Positions 1 through 6,742 of a stretch of DNA of 10,493 nucleotides are shown piece after piece. The DNA comes from Candidatus Woesearchaeota archaeon (lineage in GTDB: Archaea > Nanobdellota > Nanobdellia > Woesearchaeales > UBA525), in contig DUGD01000058.1 of assembly GCA_013331575.1 (NCBI GenBank), positions 33,295-43,787 of the forward strand, in the 5' to 3' direction. A program made the position numbers and the translations under genes. The notes below the pieces were generated by a model. It saw only the letters and a program-made list of their open reading frames with translations, was not told the DNA's origin and made no database searches. Within the stretch, counting starts at the first letter, position 1. Each line of letters opens with the position of its first letter.

Positions 1-2
1 AC

Positions 3-104
3 GGCAACACGGCGCCCGAAACCAAACGAGAGCATGTCCGCCGCGGCACTGAGCTATCGTCGTGCAGGCATGCAAGCATTGTGGTGATGGATGAACGCTA
101 CTAA
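3..104 (+). CDS. Possible 3' end of a plus-strand gene entering the window
   Basis: A plus-strand frame is open from base 3 to a TAA at 102-104 and would end in the residues SIVVMDERY, six bases before the convergent stop of the membrane-protein gene. A second plus frame is also open from base 1 to a TGA at 85-87 and would end in GMQALW. Neither can be judged from about 30 codons. The first is preferred only because its end is hydrophilic and lies neatly against the neighbouring stop. No function can be suggested, and the stretch could equally be non-coding. Confidence 0.25.
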   Translation, partial: GNTAPETKREHVRRGTELSSCRHASIVVMDERY

Positions 105-110
105 GAACAT

Positions 111-1805
111 TCAATCACGCCACATCTCGTAGAGGAAGCTGCCGAATCCCGTGATGAAGAATATGATGGTGAGGCCGAACATCACGAAGAGCGTCGGGAC
201 TATCAAATACCCGGTTATATCGCCGCTCTGCGCGAGCGTGACGAGCGATCGCGCGTAGTACATGAACGCCGATGTGAAATACTGGTACACGTACACGCCG
301 AAAAATCCCATTGCCGCGCCAAGCGGTGCCAGCATCAGCAATCTTCTCGCCCAATCATGAAGGAATCCGATTATCACGCAGAGCGCGAAGACTCCGGCCG
401 CTATCATGAGGACCATCGGTATGACCGTAGCCTGATCGGGCGTGATGGCCGATGCGACGATGTTCACACCCACCACCTCGCCACCGCGTAAGCCCCCTAT
501 GGAGTAGACAGGCAAGAAGAGATACGCGGTGATGCAGGCCATGAGAAGACCGATATGCCACCCCTTCCAATCCGGTATGTGCTCATGGCTGTTCGTGCTG
601 CGCAAGCGGTATATCTTGTACCAGATAACGCCCGGGAGCGCGAGGAGGGAGAACAGGCCGATGACGGAGAGCACGTATGCGACGATGATCAAGACGTCAT
701 GCGAGAGCGTGCCTGAGAGTGACGATGATACCATCGCGTAGAACGTCGGCATATCGCCTAGTTGCGCGGCGTAGACCGAACGGTACATGCCGATGAAACT
801 CGGCACGAGGAAGCTCGCGATATCCGATATGAGATGCAGGACCAAAAGCCCGCTGATGACGAGCAATACGGTCTTGCGATCCTTGAGCATGGAGAGCGAT
901 CGTTCGTAGAAACCGTCGCTCTCCGACTCCACGGCTTCGAGCGCCTCATCGCTACGGCGCCATTCGTGCCGGAACGCGAAGAGGAAGATGATGACGATGA
1001 TCGTCACCAGGAGTAGCGGCGCGTCCATGGCTATGGTCAGCCATTCGAAGAGCAGGTTGAACGCCATGACGTAGAACGCGAGGAAAAGGACGAACAACCA
1101 CAGCGCGCGGAAAGGTTTGGCCGGTCCCTCTTCTCCCAAAATCGATAGTATGCTCGGGCGGCGGATAGCGATACGGTACGCCCCGTAGCAGGCGGCGATG
1201 ATGAGCAGTGCGGTGCCGATGAGGATGCCGGCGGTCTGTATCGCCGCGCTGTGCGCGAGGAGCGTATTGTAGAACATGAGCATCATGCCGTCTAGTCCCG
1301 TGGGTGTCGCCGTGATCGCCGCTTGCGATACGCCGTCCACGAGCAGGACGGATATCTGCTGTTGCTGCACCGTGAAATACCCGACGAGTTTTCCCGCGAG
1401 TTCCGCGCCGCGCGGTACTATATGGAGGAGATTGTAGCTGTTGAGCTCGGCGGTCGATACCTGGAAGGGGACGCCTGTCGTCGCGTCGCTCACCGAGAAA
1501 CTGACATATGATGATGCGAGCGCGGTGAGCTGTGCCTGCGTGAAGAGCGCTGTGGCGATGAGCTCCTTGAGGCTCATCATGACGTAGGCCGCGATGATCG
1601 TGAGATCGACCCCCTCGTGGCGGTTCCCGAAGAAGAGGTCTGTCAAACTGACTGCGTAGATGACGTAGCAGATGGCTACCCACGCGGGGATGTCCTGTAT
1701 GTAGCCCCAGAACGGCGGCAGGATGCCGAAGAAATCGGCAAGACCGAGGAGGATGATGAAGAGCAAGACGATGCGTTCTATCTTCCAGCCCAGCCGACGG
1801 TCCAC
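111..1805 (-). CDS. Polytopic integral membrane protein of unknown function, about 12 membrane segments
   Basis: A large, very hydrophobic protein of about 564 residues. Counting from the GTG at 1805, likely membrane segments are near residues 11-29, 39-57, 67-92, 186-212, 234-253, 255-277, 312-333, 369-391, 415-435, 459-481, 486-508 and 529-555. A polar, extracytoplasmic-looking insert at about 93-185 contains the run QQQQ, and a charged acidic loop lies near 278-311. The frame is open up to 2000, but the upstream part is low-complexity and crosses the promoter, so it is rejected. GTG at 1805 has GAGGTGGT close upstream and lies about 12 bases after the transcription start predicted from the TATA box. 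GTG at 1820 (five residues more) is the alternative. I recognise no transporter or enzyme motif. Similar pieces near residues 6-35 and 306-340 hint at internal duplication. It lies downstream of the surface-protein operon but has its own promoter. Confidence 0.8.
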   Translation of the reverse strand: MDRRLGWKIERIVLLFIILLGLADFFGILPPFWGYIQDIPAWVAICYVIYAVSLTDLFFGNRHEGVDLTIIAAYVMMSLKELIATALFTQAQLTALASSYVSFSVSDATTGVPFQVSTAELNSYNLLHIVPRGAELAGKLVGYFTVQQQQISVLLVDGVSQAAITATPTGLDGMMLMFYNTLLAHSAAIQTAGILIGTALLIIAACYGAYRIAIRRPSILSILGEEGPAKPFRALWLFVLFLAFYVMAFNLLFEWLTIAMDAPLLLVTIIVIIFLFAFRHEWRRSDEALEAVESESDGFYERSLSMLKDRKTVLLVISGLLVLHLISDIASFLVPSFIGMYRSVYAAQLGDMPTFYAMVSSSLSGTLSHDVLIIVAYVLSVIGLFSLLALPGVIWYKIYRLRSTNSHEHIPDWKGWHIGLLMACITAYLFLPVYSIGGLRGGEVVGVNIVASAITPDQATVIPMVLMIAAGVFALCVIIGFLHDWARRLLMLAPLGAAMGFFGVYVYQYFTSAFMYYARSLVTLAQSGDITGYLIVPTLFVMFGLTIIFFITGFGSFLYEMWRD

Positions 1806-1839
1806 ACACCACCTCTCCACGCATATCTTCGTCGTGGAG

Positions 1840-1847
1840 TTTAAAAA
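1840..1847 (-). promoter_or_regulatory. TATA box (TTTTTAAA) of the polytopic membrane-protein gene
   Basis: Read on the minus strand, TTTTTAAA stands in a GC-richer context. At the usual archaeal spacing it predicts transcription starting near 1817. That gives a leader of about 12 bases before GTG 1805, or an essentially leaderless transcript if GTG 1820 is used. The box is the reason for placing the start here rather than at the upstream end of the open frame. Confidence 0.6.
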
Positions 1848-1904
1848 GGTTGTGCGGGTGGGAGAGAGGTTTTGCAAACGGAAGCTCTCAGGCGATAAGC
1901 AGCA

Positions 1905-2000
1905 TTGTTGTGGCCCTGGCGCTATCCAGACTGCCGTCATGTGGCAGCAGCCGACGGCAGTCGTACTTGGACTGCTGTCATACATGCGCCGCCACAACAA
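1905..2000. repeat. 96-base nested inverted-repeat element, possible structured RNA or hairpin transcription end
   Basis: The outer arms are exact complements over 10 bases, 1905-1914 (TTGTTGTGGC) with 1991-2000 (GCCACAACAA). The stem continues with GGCGC at 1918-1922 against GCGCC at 1986-1990, leaving a 3-base bulge (1915-1917). Inside, GACTGCCGTC at 1929-1938 is the exact complement of GACGGCAGTC at 1953-1962. A near copy, GACTGCTGTC at 1970-1979, could compete for the same middle arm (G-U in a plus-strand RNA, A-C mismatch in a minus-strand RNA). CTGCC at 1931-1935 can also pair with GGCAG at 1943-1947. The element lies after the stop of the 52-residue gene and before the next TATA box. 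It could be a 3' hairpin of the operon, a small RNA or a foldback element. No target-site duplication is visible. The remaining flanks of this 236-base gap hold nothing recognisable. Confidence 0.65.
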
Positions 2001-2083
2001 ACAAGAGTTGATGAACTATCTCAAGCCATCACCATATTCGCCGACTGCCGAGAAGCAAAGAACAGTGGTTGTGAACAATGTCG

Positions 2084-2242
2084 TTAGCGCACGAGCACGA
2101 ACCATGCCGCGAGGAATCCGGCGAGGAAACCGAGCACCAGCCCCTGGATGAACTCTTTCACGAGGATACGCGCTTCATCTTCGCGTTCGCTCACTTCAAG
2201 GACGTGCTCTATCTCTTTCCGCTTACGAGGACTTGTTTTCAT
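2084..2242 (-). CDS. Small single-span membrane protein, 52 residues
   Basis: A short protein with a strongly charged N-terminal half (MKTSPRKRKEIEHV followed by an acidic helical stretch) and a hydrophobic C-terminal segment at about residues 32-51 that ends two residues later. This is the layout of a tail-anchored or single-span protein with its charged part in the cytoplasm. The membrane segment is rich in small residues (GLVLGFLAGFLAAW), which suits helix packing against a partner. The ATG at 2242 overlaps the TGA of the 84-residue gene as ATGA, and a purine-rich GAGGGAGA precedes it, so this start is preferred over the longer open frame upstream. It is the last gene of the surface-protein operon. 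No family is recognised. An accessory or anchoring role for the neighbouring surface protein is inferred only from coupling. Confidence 0.72.
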   Translation of the reverse strand: MKTSPRKRKEIEHVLEVSEREDEARILVKEFIQGLVLGFLAGFLAAWFVLVR

Positions 2243-2493
2243 CGTCTCCCTCTGCTTGTCGGCTCGACATCCTTGAGCTCGATCGCGCCCAGGCTCCACA
2301 GTATCGCTCCGATGCCGAAGAACAGCGGGAAGACCGCCCAATCCCATCCTGCAGGCAGCGCGGTCAGGCTGCCGAACTTGAGCGGACGGACAGCGTACCA
2401 CACCGCGTTGAAGATGCCGATGCCTATGCTGGTCGCACCCAGGAATTGATAGAATAGTCCAAGGACCTCGTGTTTTCGCATTGTGCCTGCCAT
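2239..2493 (-). CDS. Small two-span membrane protein, 84 residues
   Basis: Two hydrophobic segments, about residues 10-33 (LGLFYQFLGATSIGIGIF region) and 48-70 (DWAVFPLFFGIGAILWSLG region), are joined by a short polar loop containing RPLKFGS. The C-terminal tail is basic (SRGRR). The ATG at 2493 is chosen because a perfect AGGAGGT lies at 2499-2505 with a 5-base spacer. A second ATG four codons later (2481) lacks such a site. The SD is partly built from the TAG stop of the 1399-residue gene, so the two genes are almost certainly translated from one message. The stop overlaps the start of the 52-residue gene. I do not recognise the family. Function is unknown; a membrane partner of the large surface protein is the simplest contextual reading. 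Confidence 0.78.
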   Translation of the reverse strand: MAGTMRKHEVLGLFYQFLGATSIGIGIFNAVWYAVRPLKFGSLTALPAGWDWAVFPLFFGIGAILWSLGAIELKDVEPTSRGRR

Positions 2494-2498
2494 TGTGT

Positions 2499-2505
2499 AC
2501 CTCCT
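2499..2505 (-). promoter_or_regulatory. Strong Shine-Dalgarno (AGGAGGT) embedded in the preceding stop codon
   Basis: On the minus strand the end of the surface-protein gene reads TTT TAG GAGGT, so the last two bases of the stop codon form the first two of a perfect SD. Five bases then lead to ATG at 2493. It fixes the start of the 84-residue gene and implies coupled translation. Confidence 0.8.
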
Positions 2506-5500
2506 AAAACTTGCGTTCGTATGTATCCCACGCCTCACGTATCTCCTCTTCGCTCTTCCCTTGCTCCCGCGCGAGACGCTCGAACTCTTCCTTGCCGATG
2601 CGCTCCTCGACGTCGTCCGCGCGGAAACGCTGGAAGAAGATGATGATAAGACCTAGTACTGGGATCGCCAGCAGCGGCAGCCATGGGTTGAGCGGGCGGT
2701 CTACGCCCGTGGCGACCGCAAACGCGGTGATGCCGTCTTTGCAATCATCGCCGATATCCCGGTCTCCCATGCCTATCTCGATGTTCTGTTTCGCGCTCAG
2801 ACTATCGAACGTCCAGACTATCAGCGGATCGTCCTGTATGATCTCGTAGTCGCCATCGAGATCGAGCTCTGTAGCGCTCTGCGCCACGCATTTCGGTATC
2901 TCTACCGGTATGCGTACGCCGGTCAGTTTCGCATGGGGGTCGAGACCGATGAGGAGCGTCGTCTTGCCGTCCTCTTTCAGGATATTGCTCGTGATGGTCA
3001 ATTGCTCGTCGCCGAGCGCGTTGGCCGCGCCCGTCACGGGGTTGTGGATCACGCTCACATAGACGCTTTGCTCCATCGCGGGATCGATAGTGCTTGGCAG
3101 CTCGATGGTGATGGTGCGGTAATCCTTGATCTCCGCGATATTGAATGCTATGACCGGGTCGTCCTCTATGACGCTGAATGGCAAGTCGGCGCCGAGGTCG
3201 CTCGCGCTCGCCACCATCTCTTTCGGGAAATTGATGTTGACCGTGACCGTCACATTCTGCAACGGGACAGGAACGAGGTTCGTCATGCGGATCATGATGC
3301 GATTGCCGACTATCTCTTTCGAGACGCTGTACGTCTTGCTCTCAGCGATTATCTGCATGATGTTCGCTATCTCGGTCTCGTTCGCCACTACCGCGTTCGC
3401 CGGCGCGCAATAACTCCGTGTGCAATCACCTGGGTTGATGCAGACCTCTCCCGACCTGCAATCGCGGTCCTTGTTGCACACGATGGAGCAATCCTCTATC
3501 GCGATGCACGCTCCGTTCGTGCATTGTTCGCTCGGTTTGCACGGTCTGTTGCAATCGCCGCAGTGGATGTTGTCCGTCTTTGTGTCGGTGCAGCTTCCGC
3601 CGCAGATGAGCTGCCCCGCGGGGCATGTGGTGCTGCATGAAGAGAGTTCGGCGCAGTCAAGATCGTTGCAATCGAACTTCCCGTCGCAGTCGTCATCGAT
3701 GCCGTTGTTGCAGCGGTCTTTTCCGTTGCTATCCTTTCCATTCTCCTTTGCGGATTGCAAGGTGCATGCGAGGACGCACAGCGCGGCCCTGCAGCGTCCT
3801 GATACGAAGACGCCGGACTGCACTTGCTCTTGGCACGCTGCACCGTCGGGTTTGCTCGCTGTCGCGCCGCTCTCGCAGCATGGTCCGGGGGCGCAGGTGA
3901 TGGGCAGATCGCTGGTTTTCGAGGCGACCGGTGCTCCGTTGCGTAGTGCTGTGACGGTCGTGGGGTACATGCCGGGGCGCTCCATGCTGAAGCTGAACGT
4001 ATCGTACGAGTAGAGCTGTTTATCGGCAGTCGTCATCCTGAATTGGAACGTGTGATCGCGATTCTTGATCAAAGCACCGCTACCATCCTGCAGCACGGGA
4101 GTGATGACTGTGGTTTCGGTGGCGATGGCGTTCTCCGCGTTGAAAGATATGGTGTACTCCGAAGGATAGCATTTGTCGTCGCCTTCGTGATAGACGTGGT
4201 TCTCTTTGCAGAGGTAGCATGATGCTGTGCCGCTGCAGGCGTACGCGCTTGGTAGCATGTTGGCGGCGCTGTAATTTGACGGGGTGCGTACAGCGCAACC
4301 AGGGATATCTTCTCCGTTCGGGCAGCTCGAGACGCAACTGTACCCTGTCGCTGAGGGCTTGCATAATCCTGCGGTGATGTTGGCTGCGGTGCACGTCGTG
4401 TCGATGATAGTCTTTGTGCATTCAACAGTACCATCGCATATGAAGATGTTCGTGGTGCATGACGGTTGTTCGTCCCATTCGACGCTAGCGCACGCGTTCG
4501 GGTTGATCTCATAATCGCAAGTGTGATTCTCTATGTCGCACGTTCCGAGCCGACAACTGCTGGAATCGACGCAATCGCCGTCGTTCTGACAACCGTAGGG
4601 GATGCATACGTTGTTCGCGCAAGATCCTGCTTTGCCGTTCTCCGTGCATAGTGCACCGCTCGGAAGGTAGGTCGTTATCGTGTTGTATTCTGTCTTAGTG
4701 TTTGCCACAGCACAGTTCGTGCCAGCGCAGGCGTAGAGACTCGTGGTGTTGCGTTGTTGCGTGAGGTTCTTGCACCCTACTATCTCCCAGCTCTCGTTGA
4801 TGAGTGTGGAGGCGTTGCGATTGGCGCATATGACAGGATCGCAACCGTTGCAGCTGCCTTGTCCGTTGCACGTGCCCGCGCCGCCGTTGCATGGGGTGCC
4901 TGAATTTTTGTTCGCAAGGCTGCAACTGCCGCTTGTGGTGCACGTGGCGCTCTGGCACTCGTTCCCCTGCGGGCAGTTGGTGAGGATCGATGGCGTGCAT
5001 TGCGTGCATGTGTTGGTGGCAGAGTTGAAGATGGTCGTACTATCGCATGTGACACAGGTCCGGCTCGGGCAATAGAACGGTAGTGTAGTAGAGTTCATGG
5101 TGCTGGTGCCACATCCGGTCTTCATGCCGCTTGGGCAATAGCAAGTATCGCCTTCACTGCATGTGACGAAGATGTTGAACGTCTGGCTCGCGACCTCATT
5201 CGCATTGATGAACATCCTGATGATCTGCTGGTACGCAGCGGTTCTTGTTTGTGCGATCGTGGTGGCGATGGTGAATGACGTGGTGAAGTACGGCACGCTC
5301 GCGAGCGTCCCTGTGGTGCTAAACGATGCGCCGCCGACACTGGGTGCGGGGGTGAAAGTGTTGCTTGTGCCTGCTGTGATGCTGTACTCATTGCTTATGC
5401 CGGTGAATCCTACCGTGGTGCACGATCCGCCGATGCATGTTCCTGTGCTGCACGGAGACCCATCGGCTTTCGGCGCCGCGGTGCAACTACTTGTGAACGT

Positions 5501-6703
5501 TGCGCCTGGTGTGCACGTGTAGCTCGTGCAGTCGGCCGTGCCGCACGTCGTTGTCGTTGTCGTCCAGACGCGGCATCCTTGCGTGTTCGTCGTGCATGTA
5601 TAGAATGATGTTCCTGCGCTCGCGCACTTCTTCTGTCCTGATTCGCAAACATGACATGATGCTGCTTCGCACGCGCTGGTGCCGGCGTTCCACGTATACC
5701 CGCTATCGCACGCATAACACGTCTGTCCTGCAGCGCACGAGCCCGTGACGCTATGCGAGTACGAAGGCTGAGCGCTACGACAACCAGGGACCGCGGTGCA
5801 CGAAGCGAGTGGGACGCACGCGCCCGCACCATCGCACTGTCCAGCACCACCGCCCGTAGCAGTGCACGACGTGCCGGGTGATTTTGAAGTGAAGACGCAT
5901 TGAGCAGTATTGCATGAATCAACAGTACACTCTTTGTTGTCATTGCAGGTTTTTTGTGCGCAGCTACAACCGTTAAAGTCAACAGTCTGGCCTGCCGCAG
6001 TGTTCGGGCACACGTCGTTACTGTCTGTTACTCCATCATTATCATCGTCAAGATCGCATGATGCACTATAGACACAACTTGCCGCGGGGCATGCGCATTG
6101 TCCTGTGCTCTCTTTGCAATACGGCGCGCCCGAGTACGTGCAGTACGTATCCCCAACACAACCACTCGACGGGCAGGAGAATGAAACACACTGCGAATCA
6201 TCAGGTAACGAACAAAGCCGAGCACCATTTGCAGGACAGGCAGGAGGCCACGTCAAACATCCGTCGCAGACAGGATTCGGACAACCGTTGCACGTGCCGC
6301 TCCCCGCGTACGTCGTGGGACAATCATCAGCGTTTGATGGAACGCCGTCCCCATCCGGATCGCCCGCAGGATCGAGATAACAGTCCTGCGTTGTGACCCA
6401 GTCGCATGCTAGAGGGCTGCAATATTCGTCTTTTACATAGCCCGGGTTGCAATTGGATTGGATGGTGCGCGTATCCTCCAAAGTGCAATCTACGTAACTT
6501 TCGCAAATGCCGTAGCTACTGTGATTGCATCCTCCGTTGCAAGCGGTGCTATATAGTGCGCGTTCACAGGTGTCACACGCATCGTAGTTGTATTCGGTGC
6601 ACTGCGGATAGTACAGGCATGATGCTGCTGTTGCTGTAGTAGTCAGCAGACTAAGAATGAGAACAAAAGAGAGGACTATTACGCCGCCGAGCACCCACCT
6701 CAT
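2504..6703 (-). CDS. Giant cysteine-rich, membrane-anchored cell-surface protein, 1399 residues
   Basis: A signal peptide covers residues 1 to about 27. Cysteine exceeds one residue in ten over roughly the first 430 residues. Calcium-binding, thrombospondin type-3-like motifs occur at 115-129 (DPDGDGVPSNADDCP) and 217-233. A CNDNKECTVDSC repeat of a kind common in large secreted bacterial proteins lies at 253-264. Cysteine-poor Ser/Thr-rich beta regions span about 431-513 and 848-935. A MopE-type metal-binding motif (NGIDDDCDG) lies near 1000-1008, then a Stig1-like CGDCNRPC segment near 1034-1066. Two related beta domains follow, marked by EDDPVIAFNI (1180-1189) and QDDPLIVWTF (1290-1299). 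A membrane anchor at 1340-1358, basic QRFR and a charged helical tail of about 39 residues end the protein. Sequons such as N537, N646, N652, N726 and N775 suggest N-glycosylation. It is probably an adhesin or surface-layer-associated protein. The leaderless promoter sets the start. Confidence 0.9.
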   Translation of the reverse strand: MRWVLGGVIVLSFVLILSLLTTTATAASCLYYPQCTEYNYDACDTCERALYSTACNGGCNHSSYGICESYVDCTLEDTRTIQSNCNPGYVKDEYCSPLACDWVTTQDCYLDPAGDPDGDGVPSNADDCPTTYAGSGTCNGCPNPVCDGCLTWPPACPANGARLCSLPDDSQCVSFSCPSSGCVGDTYCTYSGAPYCKESTGQCACPAASCVYSASCDLDDDNDGVTDSNDVCPNTAAGQTVDFNGCSCAQKTCNDNKECTVDSCNTAQCVFTSKSPGTSCTATGGGAGQCDGAGACVPLASCTAVPGCRSAQPSYSHSVTGSCAAGQTCYACDSGYTWNAGTSACEAASCHVCESGQKKCASAGTSFYTCTTNTQGCRVWTTTTTTCGTADCTSYTCTPGATFTSSCTAAPKADGSPCSTGTCIGGSCTTVGFTGISNEYSITAGTSNTFTPAPSVGGASFSTTGTLASVPYFTTSFTIATTIAQTRTAAYQQIIRMFINANEVASQTFNIFVTCSEGDTCYCPSGMKTGCGTSTMNSTTLPFYCPSRTCVTCDSTTIFNSATNTCTQCTPSILTNCPQGNECQSATCTTSGSCSLANKNSGTPCNGGAGTCNGQGSCNGCDPVICANRNASTLINESWEIVGCKNLTQQRNTTSLYACAGTNCAVANTKTEYNTITTYLPSGALCTENGKAGSCANNVCIPYGCQNDGDCVDSSSCRLGTCDIENHTCDYEINPNACASVEWDEQPSCTTNIFICDGTVECTKTIIDTTCTAANITAGLCKPSATGYSCVSSCPNGEDIPGCAVRTPSNYSAANMLPSAYACSGTASCYLCKENHVYHEGDDKCYPSEYTISFNAENAIATETTVITPVLQDGSGALIKNRDHTFQFRMTTADKQLYSYDTFSFSMERPGMYPTTVTALRNGAPVASKTSDLPITCAPGPCCESGATASKPDGAACQEQVQSGVFVSGRCRAALCVLACTLQSAKENGKDSNGKDRCNNGIDDDCDGKFDCNDLDCAELSSCSTTCPAGQLICGGSCTDTKTDNIHCGDCNRPCKPSEQCTNGACIAIEDCSIVCNKDRDCRSGEVCINPGDCTRSYCAPANAVVANETEIANIMQIIAESKTYSVSKEIVGNRIMIRMTNLVPVPLQNVTVTVNINFPKEMVASASDLGADLPFSVIEDDPVIAFNIAEIKDYRTITIELPSTIDPAMEQSVYVSVIHNPVTGAANALGDEQLTITSNILKEDGKTTLLIGLDPHAKLTGVRIPVEIPKCVAQSATELDLDGDYEIIQDDPLIVWTFDSLSAKQNIEIGMGDRDIGDDCKDGITAFAVATGVDRPLNPWLPLLAIPVLGLIIIFFQRFRADDVEERIGKEEFERLAREQGKSEEEIREAWDTYERKF

Positions 6704-6725
6704 GCAGGAAACAGGAGGAAAGGTG

Positions 6726-6733
6726 CTTTTAAA
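6726..6733 (-). promoter_or_regulatory. TATA box (TTTAAAAG) of the surface-protein operon, leaderless transcript predicted
   Basis: On the minus strand TTTAAAAG has its first base 30 bases upstream of the A of ATG 6703, so the expected start site coincides with the start codon. Leaderless messages are common in archaea. The box lies only a few bases after the TAG of the upstream gene (6743-6745), so the surface-protein operon can be expressed separately. A CCTCCTG run lies in the gap, but there is no SD in the sense orientation. Confidence 0.7.
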
Positions 6734-6742
6734 GCTTGCGTC

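Noticed and set aside
1..60. tRNA-like TAGCTCAGT on the minus strand (about 51-59)
   Set aside because: The following sequence does not give a complementary D-arm, no GTTCGA-type T-loop occurs at the right distance, and no acceptor stem can be formed.
952..1824. Long minus-strand frame of 290 codons starting ATG at 1824, well placed after the TATA box
   Set aside because: It lies wholly inside the membrane-protein gene in another frame, and its product is Arg/His-rich with no hydrophobic or domain pattern, as expected of an alternative-frame shadow in GC-rich DNA.
1821..2000. Upstream 60-codon extension of the membrane protein to ATG 2000
   Set aside because: It crosses the TATA box and the inverted-repeat element, and its residues are Cys/Pro/Ser-rich with no family-like pattern.
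2933..4013. Plus-strand frames of 235 and 197 codons antisense to the surface-protein gene
   Set aside because: They lie opposite a well supported coding region with signal peptide, domains and anchor. Their products show no domain logic, and no promoter or ribosome site stands out.
4800..6650. Repetitive cysteine-codon pattern in the surface gene as a possible CRISPR or DNA repeat array
   Set aside because: The repetition is at protein level only; there is no constant repeat with regular spacing at DNA level.
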